A stretch of DNA of 64,000 nucleotides, from the NCBI RefSeq assembly GCF_008123515.1, contig NZ_VSSR01000002.1:1-64000 (forward strand). The letters run 5' to 3'. Shown piece by piece: positions 37,139-45,970 of the stretch; position 1 is the first letter of the stretch; each line of letters begins with the position of its first letter. The position numbers were made by a program, and so were the translations under genes. The stretch is from Bradyrhizobium cytisi. Its GTDB lineage: Bacteria > Pseudomonadota > Alphaproteobacteria > Rhizobiales > Xanthobacteraceae. The notes beneath the pieces were generated by a model. That model saw only the letters and a list, made by a program, of their open reading frames with translations, ran no database searches and was not told where the DNA came from.

Positions 37139-37843
37139 CTACAGCCCCAGATATGCCTTGCGTACGTCCGGATTGCCCCTGATCTCCGCTGCCGGGCCCT
37201 GCATCAGCACGCGGCCGGTTTGCAGGATGTAGGCACGGTCGGCGATCTCCAGGCACTCGGCCATGCGCTGTTCGACGATCAGCACGGTCATGCCGGCTTC
37301 GCGGATGGTTTTCACCGCCTGGAAGATTTCGTCGACCAGCTTCGGCATGATGCCCTGCGAAGGTTCGTCGAGCATCAGAAGCCGCGGACGCGTCATCAGG
37401 GCGCGGCCGATCGCGAGCATCTGCTGCTCACCGCCGGAAAGCGTTTCGGCGCGCTGCTCGAGGCGTTCGGACAGGCGCGGAAACAGCTTGAAGACGAGAT
37501 CGAGCGGCCCCTCGCGATCGGCCTCGCCGCGATAGAGATAACTACCGAGGCGGAGATTGTCGCGCACCGACAAGCGCGGGAACAGGCGGCGGTTCTCCGG
37601 CACATAAGCGATGCCGGTGGCGGTGATATGATGCTGCGCCATGCCGTCGAGGCGTTTGCCGTCGAACGTCACCGTGCCCGAGCGCGGACGCTCGGCACCG
37701 GCGATGGACTTGAGCAGCGTCGACTTGCCCGCACCGTTGGCGCCGGCAACGCAGACGATCTCCCCCTTCTGGACTTCGATCGAGACCGCGGAGATCGCGA
37801 CCAGGCCCTGATAGGCGGTCGTGACTTCATGCACCGACAGCAT
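37139..37843 (-). CDS. livF: Branched-chain-type ABC transporter ATPase (LivF-like)
   Basis: 234-residue ATPase with Walker A GANGAGKST, signature LSGGEQQMLAIGRAL and Walker B LLMLDEPSQG. It works with the adjacent LivG-like ATPase on the LivH/LivM permease. Its start overlaps the livG 3' end by 17 bp. It is the last gene of a five-gene transport unit that follows the DUF1445 hydro-lyase. Confidence 0.92.
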   Translation of the reverse strand: MLSVHEVTTAYQGLVAISAVSIEVQKGEIVCVAGANGAGKSTLLKSIAGAERPRSGTVTFDGKRLDGMAQHHITATGIAYVPENRRLFPRLSVRDNLRLGSYLYRGEADREGPLDLVFKLFPRLSERLEQRAETLSGGEQQMLAIGRALMTRPRLLMLDEPSQGIMPKLVDEIFQAVKTIREAGMTVLIVEQRMAECLEIADRAYILQTGRVLMQGPAAEIRGNPDVRKAYLGL

Positions 37844-38558
37844 GACGATCTCCCAGATATGCGCTGATCACCTTGGGATCGCGGACCACGTCGGCGGGCT
37901 TGCCCTCGACCAGAACCTTGCCGAGATCGAGCACGATGGCGCGATCGACTAGCGGCATCACGATCTCCATGACATGCTCGACCATCAGAACAGTGATGCC
38001 GGCATCGCGTACTTTTCGCACCAGCGCCACGCCTGTCTGCGCCTCGGTCGGCGTGAGGCCGGTGAGGACTTCGTCGAGCAAAAGCAGTTTCGGTTCGGTC
38101 GCAAGCGCACGCGCGACTTCGAGACGGCGCTTCTCGGCCGGCACGAGGTCGCTTGCGAGCACGTCGGCGCGCGCCGCAAGGCCGGTGAATTCCAGCACCT
38201 GATGCGCCTTGCGGCGAGCCTCGCGCATCACCGTGTTGCGCACGAGTGCGCCGACGATGACGTTGTCGATCACCGTCATGGTCTCAAAGCTCTTGACGAC
38301 CTGGAAGGTGCGACCAACGCCGCGCTGGCAGCGCTCGGCCGCCGGCAGCTTTGTCACGTCCTCGCCGTCGAACCAGATCGAGCCTTGCGTCGGCGGCAGA
38401 ACGCCGGCGATGAGGTTGAACAGCGTCGACTTGCCGGCGCCATTCGGACCGATCAGCCCGACGATCTCGCCGCGGCCGACCGAGATCGAGACGTCGCTGT
38501 TGGCGACGAGGCCGCCAAACCGCTGCCAGACGCCGCGGGTTTCAAGGAGCGCGGTCAT
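37827..38558 (-). CDS. livG: Branched-chain-type ABC transporter ATPase (LivG-like)
   Basis: 243-residue ATPase with Walker A GPNGAGKST, a signature-like segment LVPAEKRRLEVARAL (degenerate, as in many LivG proteins) and Walker B LLLLDEVLTGL, where the usual proline after DE is valine. ATG overlaps the livM TGA by four bases. Confidence 0.92.
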   Translation of the reverse strand: MTALLETRGVWQRFGGLVANSDVSISVGRGEIVGLIGPNGAGKSTLFNLIAGVLPPTQGSIWFDGEDVTKLPAAERCQRGVGRTFQVVKSFETMTVIDNVIVGALVRNTVMREARRKAHQVLEFTGLAARADVLASDLVPAEKRRLEVARALATEPKLLLLDEVLTGLTPTEAQTGVALVRKVRDAGITVLMVEHVMEIVMPLVDRAIVLDLGKVLVEGKPADVVRDPKVISAYLGDRHAVGA

Positions 38559-39538
38559 CGCGTCGCTCCTTTTGCCTTGGAACGGGAGAACAGGCTCACG
38601 AGGCCTTGCGGCAAAGCGAGCGAGATCGCCACGATCAGCGCGCCATAGACGATGAGGTCGACGCCGCGGCCGGAGCCGCCGATATAGGAGCGCGTCAGCT
38701 CCGTCATCGGGATCAGGATGGCCGCTCCTAACACCGGACCCCAGAGGGTGCCGATGCCACCGAGCACGGCCGGGAGTGCCATCAGAAGCGAGAACTGGAA
38801 ACCCATGACGCTTTCGGGATCGATATAAGCGAGGAATTGCGCATAGAAGGCGCCGCCGACGGCAACGAGGAATGCAGAGACCGCTGCCGCACCCATCTTG
38901 GAGTTGAACACGACGACGCCCAGGCTTTCAGCGGCTTCCGGATTGTCCTTTACCGCGCGCCACCAAAAACCCCATTTGGAGTCCTCGAGCCACCAGGTGA
39001 CGAACCAGGCGACGCAGCAAAGCGCCAGCGCGAAATAGAAGTACGGCAGCTTGCTGCGCATGAACTGGAATTTCAGCCAGCTGTCGCCGCGCACCGGAAT
39101 GGTAATTCCCATCGCAGCCCCCGCCCATTCCCAGTTCTGGAACAGCAGCAGCCCGATCTCGGCGATGACGATGGTCGCGATCACGAAGTAATGGCCACGC
39201 AGACGGAAGAAGGGATAGCCGAGCCCCATCGCGATCACGGCAGCGATCACGCCGCCGGCAAGCATGCCGAACCAGGGCAGCACGCCGAACTTGGTGAACA
39301 GCAGCTCCGTGGTGTAGGCGCCGATGCCGAAATAGAGCGCGTGTCCGAGCGAGATCTGTCCGCAATAGCCGGACAGGATGTTCCAGCTCTGCGACAGCGC
39401 CGCATACATCAAGGTCAGCACCAGGATGTTCTGGATGTAGACGTTCTTGACGAACAGCGGCGCGAGCGCGGCCAGTGCGGCCAGCACTGCGGCAACGATG
39501 AGATCGCGGCGACGCCGCGTGGCAAAATTCTTGTCCAT
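38555..39538 (-). CDS. livM: Branched-chain-type ABC permease (LivM-like)
   Basis: 327-residue inner-membrane permease with about nine hydrophobic spans and the cytoplasmic EAA-like coupling segment WWRAVKDNPEAAESLGV. I use ATG 39538, which shares one base with the livH TGA (TGATG); an adjacent GTG three bases earlier is the alternative. It forms the translocation channel with LivH. Confidence 0.9.
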   Translation of the reverse strand: MDKNFATRRRRDLIVAAVLAALAALAPLFVKNVYIQNILVLTLMYAALSQSWNILSGYCGQISLGHALYFGIGAYTTELLFTKFGVLPWFGMLAGGVIAAVIAMGLGYPFFRLRGHYFVIATIVIAEIGLLLFQNWEWAGAAMGITIPVRGDSWLKFQFMRSKLPYFYFALALCCVAWFVTWWLEDSKWGFWWRAVKDNPEAAESLGVVVFNSKMGAAAVSAFLVAVGGAFYAQFLAYIDPESVMGFQFSLLMALPAVLGGIGTLWGPVLGAAILIPMTELTRSYIGGSGRGVDLIVYGALIVAISLALPQGLVSLFSRSKAKGATR

Positions 39539-40419
39539 CACATCGACCCGAACAGGCCACGCGGCCGGATGAAGACAACGAGCAAGTACACCGCATAGAT
39601 GCCGACCGACTTCAGTGAGGGCGGCAGCATCAGGGCGGTCACCGCTTCAACCAGGCCGACAATGATGCCGCCGGCAAAGGCGCCGAACACGCTGCCAAAG
39701 CCGCCGAGCGCCACCGTGACATAGGCAATCAGCGCAAAGGAGGCGCCAACGTCGGGATAGATGTAGAAAAAAACCGCCATGATCGCGCCGGCGAGACCGA
39801 CAAGCGCAGCGCCCAGGCCCCAACCGAACGCGAACACGCGATTCTTGTCGATACCGACGAGCGCGACCGCGCCGGGATCTTCACGGGTGGCTTCCAGCGC
39901 GCGGCCGAAATCGGTGCGGTGGATGAAGAAGTAGAGGCCGGCAAAGGCCGCGATCGAGACCAGCGCACCGACCAGCTGCGGCTCCGGCAGGAAAATGCCC
40001 GCAACCGAGATGGTTTTGCCGCCGAGCCAGGATTGCGGAATGCTGCGATAGTCCGGCGTGAAGAACAGCTGGGCCAGTCCGCGCATCACGATGGCCAGGC
40101 CGAAGGTCGTGAAGATCTGCACCATGCCGGCATTGGCCTTGGCGCGCATGGCGAAGCGCACAACCAACAGGTAGATCACCGCTCCGAACACGAACATCGC
40201 TGCCGCGACCAGCGGCGCCGAAAGCAAGGGGTCGATTGCGAAGAACGTGAACAGGAAGAAGGACGCGTACATCGCGATCATCAGGAACTCGCCATGGGCG
40301 AAGTTCGTGACGTCCATCAGGCCGAAGATCAGCGCGAGGCCGACGGCGATCAGTCCGTAGAGCAGGCCCATCAGCAGGCCGCTCGCGAGACTTTGGACAA
40401 TTGTTTCGACTGTCAGCAA
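39538..40419 (-). CDS. livH: Branched-chain-type ABC permease (LivH-like)
   Basis: 293-residue permease beginning MLTVETIVQSLASGLLMGLLYG, with about eight hydrophobic spans and the coupling loop GRALEATREDPGAVALVG. The start is TTG 40419, preceded by GGGGGA; no better start lies nearby and the N terminus matches the family. A terminator-like hairpin just upstream may reduce its expression relative to the binding protein. Confidence 0.88.
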   Translation of the reverse strand: MLTVETIVQSLASGLLMGLLYGLIAVGLALIFGLMDVTNFAHGEFLMIAMYASFFLFTFFAIDPLLSAPLVAAAMFVFGAVIYLLVVRFAMRAKANAGMVQIFTTFGLAIVMRGLAQLFFTPDYRSIPQSWLGGKTISVAGIFLPEPQLVGALVSIAAFAGLYFFIHRTDFGRALEATREDPGAVALVGIDKNRVFAFGWGLGAALVGLAGAIMAVFFYIYPDVGASFALIAYVTVALGGFGSVFGAFAGGIIVGLVEAVTALMLPPSLKSVGIYAVYLLVVFIRPRGLFGSM

Positions 40420-40430
40420 CTTGTCCCCCA

Positions 40431-40454
40431 GAAAAAGCCCTCACCCCGAGGGGC
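40431..40454 (-). terminator. Terminator- or attenuator-like hairpin between binding protein and permease genes
   Basis: On the minus strand GCCCCTC and GAGGGC pair (one bulged base) around GGGGT and are followed by TTTTTC, twelve bases before the TTG start of livH. Partial termination here would give more binding protein than membrane subunits. Confidence 0.5.
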
Positions 40455-40568
40455 GTCATCGAACGCGCATCGCCAAGGACGGGCAACCCTCGTCTTTCCC
40501 GACGCGGGCTCCGTCTTACTCCGCAGGATCAGGATCAGGAGCTATCGTCCGGGCTCCCGATTTCGTCC

Positions 40569-41813
40569 TCACTTCATCGGCCAGACTGCTTCGGCCACGG
40601 CCGCCTGCGACGGGAAGATGGTGACAAACTTGCCGCCGATATATTGCAGCAGCACCGGATCGGCGTCGTTGTTCTGGCCCATGTCGTCGAACTTGACCCG
40701 CTTCCAGGGCATGATGGTCTGCTCGCCCGGAATGTCGGTTGCGGCCATCGCGTCGCGGATCTTCTCGCCGTCGGTCGACTTGGCGCGGTTGATGGCGTCC
40801 GCAATCACGATCATCGCCATGAACTGCCGCGACGTGTTGTCGTTCAGATCCTTGCCCGATTTCGCCTTGAACAGGTCGTTGATCTTGCCGACCATCGGCC
40901 GCTTGGCGGCGAGATCTAGCGAGAAGCTGCCGCGGGTGATCGCACCTTCGAGCTTGTCGCCGACGGCGTCGTAAAGCGCCTTTTCGGAGAAGCCGGCTGC
41001 CTGGGCCAGGATCGCGTTCGGCTTGTAGCCGAGCTCCGCCATGGTCTTGACCAACAGGATGCCGTCCGTGGTGTAGCTCGAGGGCAGCAGCACATCGGCA
41101 TTGGCGGCCTTGAGCTGCTGGACTTCGGCAGACAAGGACGGCGAGTTGGCGCGGTACTTGATGTCGGCGACGATCTTGTAGCCGCGCTCGGTTGCGAGCT
41201 TGGTCTGAGCGTTGGCGGAGTCGGTGCCGAAGATCGTATCTTCGTGGAACAGCGCCAGCGTCTCGGCCTTGGCGCCCTTCTTCTTCATCGAGTCGAGGAA
41301 ATCGAACATCCCGGCCGAAAACATCTCGTCATGCGGCGAGGCGCGGAAATAATACTTCAGTCCACGGCGATGCAGGCTCGGCGAGGAATTGTCCGCCGAC
41401 AAGAACGGGACCTGGTAACGCTCGCAGATCTGGCTGACCGTGACCGCGACTGCGCTCTGATAGGAGCCGAGCACCGCGCAGACTTTTTCCTGGGTGATCA
41501 GCCGCTCGGCTTCGGCGCGCCCCTTTTGCGGGTCGCCCTGGTGGTCGGCGTACACCATGCGGATCTTGGCACCACCGAGACCGGGCAAGCCGACACCCTT
41601 CGCCAGCGGAAGGTCGAAGTCCTGGTCGTTGTTGATGATATCGATCGCGGTCTCGAATGCACGCTGCGCGTCCACCCCTACCTGGGCGCCGGCGCCGGAC
41701 AAGGGATAGGTCGCGCCGATCACCACCTCAGAGGTTTGCGCGCGCGCCGCTAGCGGCAACAGCGCGGCAGCGGCGGTGGCTCCGAGCAGAACGTCGCGGC
41801 GAGTGATCGTCAT
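40569..41813 (-). CDS. ABC transporter substrate-binding protein (LivK/Leu-Ile-Val-binding-like)
   Basis: 414-residue periplasmic receptor. The N terminus MTITRRDVLLGATAAAALLPLAARAQ has a twin-arginine-like motif, a hydrophobic core and an ARA cleavage site. Two alpha/beta lobes follow, as in amide-, urea- and amino-acid-binding proteins of the Liv class. The start at ATG 41813 is preceded by GAGGAC. It lies in the same run as the liv genes, so it delivers their substrate, which may be the ureido or hydroxy acid used by the neighbouring catabolic genes. Confidence 0.87.
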   Translation of the reverse strand: MTITRRDVLLGATAAAALLPLAARAQTSEVVIGATYPLSGAGAQVGVDAQRAFETAIDIINNDQDFDLPLAKGVGLPGLGGAKIRMVYADHQGDPQKGRAEAERLITQEKVCAVLGSYQSAVAVTVSQICERYQVPFLSADNSSPSLHRRGLKYYFRASPHDEMFSAGMFDFLDSMKKKGAKAETLALFHEDTIFGTDSANAQTKLATERGYKIVADIKYRANSPSLSAEVQQLKAANADVLLPSSYTTDGILLVKTMAELGYKPNAILAQAAGFSEKALYDAVGDKLEGAITRGSFSLDLAAKRPMVGKINDLFKAKSGKDLNDNTSRQFMAMIVIADAINRAKSTDGEKIRDAMAATDIPGEQTIMPWKRVKFDDMGQNNDADPVLLQYIGGKFVTIFPSQAAVAEAVWPMK

Positions 41814-41898
41814 TGGCAAAGTCCTCTGTATTTTGTGCGTATCGAATGAAGCGATTGGCAAACTGCGTAAAGCCTGAAGAAGCAGCAAATGCTGCCCA

Positions 41899-42714
41899 CT
41901 AAATCACGGCCATGTTCCTGTTCTTCAGATCGGTCACCAACATCAGGCCGGGCGAATGCGTGATCGCGAAAGGGACCTTGGCCGCATTGATGACCGATTG
42001 CGGTGTCACGCCGCAGGCCCAGAACACCGGGATCTCGTCATCGGCAACAGCTACCGGATCACCATAGTCGGGCTTGGCGATGTCCTTGATGCCGATCAGA
42101 TGCGGATGGCCGAGGTGCACGGGCGCGCCGTGCACGGCGGGATAGCGCGAGGTGATCTGCACCGCGCGGATCGCATCGGCCGGCTTGAACGGGCGCATCG
42201 ACACCACCATCGGACCCGCGAACGGGCCGGCCTCGCCGCAGGCGATGTTGGTGCGGTACATCGGCACCCGCACGTTCTGCTCGATGTGGCGGATCGGCAT
42301 GCCCTCGTCGAGCAGTGCCTCCTCGAATGAGAACGAGCACCCGAGCACGAAGGTCACGAGGTCATCGCGCCAATACTTGGTCACATCGGTTGGCTCGTCG
42401 ACGACTTCGCCGTCGCGCCAGACACGGTAGCGCGGCACGTCGGTGCGAATATCGAGATCGGCGCCAAGCGCAGGGATGTACGGGCTGCCGACATCGGACA
42501 TCCCGATGATCGGGCACGGTTTCGGATTGAGCTGGCAGAAGCGGTGGAAGGCGCCGGCGTATTCCGCCGGCAGGATCGCCAGATTGCCCTGGACGAAGCC
42601 GGGCGCGACCCCGGCGGTGGAACCGACCTCGCCGCCACGATAGGCGAGCCGCGCCTGACGGCTCGGGAGGGTGTCGGGTGTTTCAGTTTGCTGCGCTGCC
42701 ACCAAAACAGTCAT
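41899..42714 (-). CDS. Putative hydro-lyase, DUF1445 / D-glutamate cyclase family
   Basis: 271-residue protein with family segments [29 protein letters not shown] and [12 protein letters not shown]. Mammalian family members convert D-glutamate to 5-oxo-D-proline; bacterial ones are annotated as hydro-lyases without known substrates. It is first in the minus-strand run leading into the ABC transporter and is divergent from the LysR gene, so LysR probably controls it. A dehydrating step on a hydroxy or amino acid is plausible. Confidence 0.8.
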   Translation of the reverse strand: MTVLVAAQQTETPDTLPSRQARLAYRGGEVGSTAGVAPGFVQGNLAILPAEYAGAFHRFCQLNPKPCPIIGMSDVGSPYIPALGADLDIRTDVPRYRVWRDGEVVDEPTDVTKYWRDDLVTFVLGCSFSFEEALLDEGMPIRHIEQNVRVPMYRTNIACGEAGPFAGPMVVSMRPFKPADAIRAVQITSRYPAVHGAPVHLGHPHLIGIKDIAKPDYGDPVAVADDEIPVFWACGVTPQSVINAAKVPFAITHSPGLMLVTDLKNRNMAVI

Positions 42715-42788
42715 GTGATCGACCTGCCTATAAACTCGACAAAGACAGCCAACACCAAGCGTGCTATAAAGTCTAATCGTCCTTTCTA

Positions 42789-42817
42789 ATCGATATCGAT
42801 AAATTTATTTTATCGAT
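42789..42817. promoter_or_regulatory. Probable LysR binding region with three ATCGAT boxes
   Basis: ATCGAT is present twice in tandem (42789-42800) and again at 42812-42817. ATCGATAAA-TTTAT-TTTATCGAT (42795-42817) is a perfect 9-bp inverted repeat containing T-N11-A patterns. The AT-rich site ends 18 bp before the LysR start and faces the hydro-lyase promoter, as expected for a divergent LysR regulator. Confidence 0.65.
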
Positions 42818-42835
42818 CAGGAAAAAATCCTTTCA

Positions 42836-43753
42836 ATGCTGGACTTCAGGTCGATCGAAACCTTCCTCTGGGTTGTGAAGCTCGGCAGCTTCCGCGGCGC
42901 CGCAGCACGGCTCAATACGACCCAGCCGGCGATCTCCCAGCGCATTGCCCAGCTCGAGCGCGAGATGGGCGTCAAACTCCTGAACCGCGATCATCGCGTG
43001 GCGTCGCCCACCCCGAGCGGGCGGCAGATGATGGTCTATGCGGAAAAGCTGATCGGCCTGCGCGCTCAGATGATGGCCGAGATTGGCGATCGGTCGGCGA
43101 TGCGCGGCGTGATGCGGCTCGGCGTCGCCGAGACTATCGTGCACACCTGGCTGCCGCGGCTGGTGAAGAGCATGAACGGGATCTATCCGAACCTGTCGCT
43201 GGAGATCGAGGTCGACATCACGCCGAACCTCACCGCGCGCCTGCTCGCTCAGGAGATCGAGCTGGCCTTCGTGGTCGGACCGCTGTCGGCCTCCGGCGTG
43301 CACAATCGCGTGCTCGCCGACTATCCGATCGGCTTCCTCGCAAGCCCCTCACTCGGGCTCGGCCACGGCCCGGTGACGCCCGCCGATCTCGCGCGGTTTC
43401 CGATCATCACTTTTCCGCGTAAGACCAGACCCTACGAGGTCGTGCGCGAGGTGTTCGACCGGCCCGACTTGCCGCCGATCCGTCTCCACGCCTCTGCCTC
43501 GCTTGCCACCGTGATCCACATGGCAGTGGAAGGACTCGGCATCGCCGTGATCCCCGACGCCATCGTCGAAAACGAGCTCGCCGACGGCCGGCTGCAATTG
43601 CTCGACACCGATCTGGAGATCGCACCGCTGACGTTCACCGCAAGCTGGCTCGCCTCGCCCGACGTCGTCGCGGTCGAGCGCGTCGCCGAGCTTGCATGTC
43701 AGATTGCGCAGAGCAGCCTCGCGGTTGACGCGCCCGCGCTGGCGCGTCATTGA
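42836..43753 (+). CDS. LysR family transcriptional regulator
   Basis: 305 residues: N-terminal winged HTH (1-60, with LGSFRGAAARLNTTQPAISQRIAQLE split over the helices) and a two-lobed inducer-binding domain from about 88. It is divergent from the hydro-lyase/liv operon and co-directional with the hydrolase and dehydrogenase genes, so it probably controls both. A small hairpin AGGA-AAAAA-TCCT overlaps its ribosome site. Confidence 0.92.
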   Translation: MLDFRSIETFLWVVKLGSFRGAAARLNTTQPAISQRIAQLEREMGVKLLNRDHRVASPTPSGRQMMVYAEKLIGLRAQMMAEIGDRSAMRGVMRLGVAETIVHTWLPRLVKSMNGIYPNLSLEIEVDITPNLTARLLAQEIELAFVVGPLSASGVHNRVLADYPIGFLASPSLGLGHGPVTPADLARFPIITFPRKTRPYEVVREVFDRPDLPPIRLHASASLATVIHMAVEGLGIAVIPDAIVENELADGRLQLLDTDLEIAPLTFTASWLASPDVVAVERVAELACQIAQSSLAVDAPALARH

Positions 43754-43784
43754 AACAGGCGCCGGACAAATGAGAGACTGATGC

Positions 43785-45035
43785 ATGAGCCGAGCCGCCA
43801 CCAATTTACAGATCGATTCCGCCCGCCTCTGGGGCTCCATCCACGAGACCGCGCAATTCGGCGCGACGGCCAAAGGCGGCGTACGGCGGCTGACGCTCAG
43901 CGGCGAAGACAAGCAGGTTCGCGACTGGTTCCGAAAGGCCTGTGAGGAAGCCGGCCTCGACGTGCATGTCGATGCGCTCGGATCTCAGTTCGGTCTGCGC
44001 AAGGGCCGCGACATGTCGAAGCCTCCCGTCGGCATCGGCTCGCATCTCGACACCCAGCCGACAGGCGGGAAGTATGACGGCATTCTGGGAACGCTCGGCG
44101 CGCTCGAAGTGATCCGCACGCTGAACGATGCCGGCATCGAGACCGAGGCGCCGATCTGCATCGTCAACTGGACCAACGAGGAAGGCTCGCGCTTCGCACC
44201 GGCGATGATGGCGTCCGCGGCCTACGTCGGCGATTTCACGCCCGACGACATCCTGTCGCGCAAGGATATCGAGGGCACGACCGTCGGCCAGGCGCTCGAC
44301 AGCATCGGCTATCGCGGCGACAAGCCGGTCGGTTTCCAGAAGCTCGGCTGCTTTGTCGAGCTGCACATCGAGCAAGGCCCGATCCTGGAGGCCGAAGGAA
44401 AGACCATCGGCGTGGTCGATTCCGGCCAGGGCGTGCTCTGGTATGACGGCAAGATCTCCGGCTTCGAAAGCCATGCGGGATCGACGCCAATGCCGTTGCG
44501 GCGCGACGCGCTGGCGACACTGTCCGAGATCGTGCTGGCGATGGAGGCCATTGCCAGGAAGCACGGGCCGAATGCAGTCGGCACCATCGGCGAAGCCGTG
44601 ATCGCAAATCCCTCGCGCAACGTCATTCCCGGCGAGATCGCCTTCACGATGGATTGCCGCAGCGCAGATGGCGCGATCATGGATGCCCTCGATCGTGACC
44701 TGCGCACTACGATTGCCGAGATCGCCGCGCGCCGCAAGGTCGAGGTCGAGATCGATCTGGTCTGGCGCAAGCCGCCGACGCATTTCGATCCCAAGCTGAT
44801 CGCCGCAGTCGAGAATGCAGCCAAGACGCTCGGCTATTCCTCCCGCCGCATCACCTCCGGCGCGGGCCACGATGCCTGCAACCTCAATACGATCATGCCC
44901 GCGGCGATGGTGTTCGTGCCGTGCAAGGACGGCATCAGCCACAACGAGCTGGAAGATGCCACGCAGCCCGACTGCGCCGCGGGCACCAACGTGCTGATGC
45001 ACACCGTGCTGGCGATCGCAGGCGTTGCATCCTGA
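43785..45035 (+). CDS. M20 family Zn-dependent carbamoyl-amide hydrolase (allantoate / N-carbamoyl amino acid amidohydrolase-like)
   Basis: 416-residue binuclear metallohydrolase. Metal and catalytic segments are GSHLDTQPTGGKYDG, NWTNEEGSRFAP, ELHIEQGP and AGHDACN. The family (AllC, beta-ureidopropionase, L-carbamoylase) cleaves ureido groups, releasing CO2 and ammonia. It is 31 bp downstream of LysR and directly upstream of two dehydrogenases, which suggests a substrate that yields a hydroxy acid after decarbamoylation. Confidence 0.85.
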   Translation: MSRAATNLQIDSARLWGSIHETAQFGATAKGGVRRLTLSGEDKQVRDWFRKACEEAGLDVHVDALGSQFGLRKGRDMSKPPVGIGSHLDTQPTGGKYDGILGTLGALEVIRTLNDAGIETEAPICIVNWTNEEGSRFAPAMMASAAYVGDFTPDDILSRKDIEGTTVGQALDSIGYRGDKPVGFQKLGCFVELHIEQGPILEAEGKTIGVVDSGQGVLWYDGKISGFESHAGSTPMPLRRDALATLSEIVLAMEAIARKHGPNAVGTIGEAVIANPSRNVIPGEIAFTMDCRSADGAIMDALDRDLRTTIAEIAARRKVEVEIDLVWRKPPTHFDPKLIAAVENAAKTLGYSSRRITSGAGHDACNLNTIMPAAMVFVPCKDGISHNELEDATQPDCAAGTNVLMHTVLAIAGVAS

Positions 45036-45047
45036 TTGGAGACTGAC

Positions 45048-45959
45048 ATGCGCGGAGTTTTCGTCGACGCCAATGAAGCGCTCGCCGTGATCATGGAGCG
45101 GCTGGAGAAGCCCGGCGATCCCAAGATGCGGATCCACCGGGATCCCGATATCAAGCCCGAGCAATATCCTGAGATCCTCGACGGCGCCGAGATCGCAATC
45201 GTCGACCACACCGCGCTTCCCACCGAGGTCGCAAAACAATGCGCGGGGCTGAAGCACGTCGTGTTTCTCGGCACCGGCGCGCGCAGCTACATGAACCCGG
45301 AGGAGCTCGCCGAGCTCGGCATCTCCGTGCATCTGATCAAGGGCTATGGCGACACGGCCGTGGCGGAGTCCGCGATCGCACTGATGTGGTCCTCCGCCCG
45401 CGTCATCGCGATGATGGACCGCGAGATGCGCGCTGGTAACTGGCTGCGCGAGGATGGCACGCAGCTCACCGGCAAGACGCTCGGCCTGATCGGGTTCGGC
45501 GGTATCGCCGCCGAAGTCGCGCGCATTGCGTCAGGCGGCGGCATGAAGGTGGTTGCCTGGAACCGCTCGCCAAAGGCCTATCCTGGCGTCGAGTTCACCG
45601 ATCTCGACACGCTGCTGGCGAGAAGCGACGTGGTGTCGCTGCATCTGCTGCTCAACGACGAGACGCGCGGCATGATCAAGCGCGAGACAATCGCGAAGAT
45701 GAAGCCGGGCGTCGTCTTCATCAACACCGCGCGTGGCGCGATCGTCGACGAGCAGGCGATGATCGACGCATTGACGTCGGGCCACATCCGCCATGCCGGC
45801 CTCGATGTCTTCAATATCGAGCCGTTGCCCGCGGACCATCCGCTGACCAGGATACCGAACGTAACGCTGTCGGCGCATTCGGCGTTCCGCACACCGGAAG
45901 CCAGCGAGAATCTGATCGAAGCGGCATGGGTCCATTGCCGCCGGATCGTGAAAGGATAA
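45048..45959 (+). CDS. D-2-hydroxyacid dehydrogenase family protein
   Basis: 303-residue NAD-dependent dehydrogenase with the Rossmann motif GLIGFGGIAAEVA, substrate/catalytic arginine in INTARGAIVDE, and the catalytic histidine in SAHSAFRTPEAS. I start at ATG 45048, which has GGAG six bases upstream, and not at the overlapping TTG. It reduces a 2-keto acid or oxidises the D-hydroxy acid. It is in an operon with the hydrolase and the Ldh2-type dehydrogenase. Confidence 0.85.
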   Translation: MRGVFVDANEALAVIMERLEKPGDPKMRIHRDPDIKPEQYPEILDGAEIAIVDHTALPTEVAKQCAGLKHVVFLGTGARSYMNPEELAELGISVHLIKGYGDTAVAESAIALMWSSARVIAMMDREMRAGNWLREDGTQLTGKTLGLIGFGGIAAEVARIASGGGMKVVAWNRSPKAYPGVEFTDLDTLLARSDVVSLHLLLNDETRGMIKRETIAKMKPGVVFINTARGAIVDEQAMIDALTSGHIRHAGLDVFNIEPLPADHPLTRIPNVTLSAHSAFRTPEASENLIEAAWVHCRRIVKG

Positions 45960-45970
45960 GAGCAACGACA

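Noticed and set aside
41882..41895. Intrinsic terminator after the DUF1445 gene (GCAGC-AAAT-GCTGC)
   Set aside because: The stem is only five base pairs and no T-run follows, so termination before the binding-protein gene is not supported.
43806..45332. A 508-codon open frame antisense to the M20 hydrolase
   Set aside because: It shadows a gene with clear metal-binding motifs and has no family features itself.
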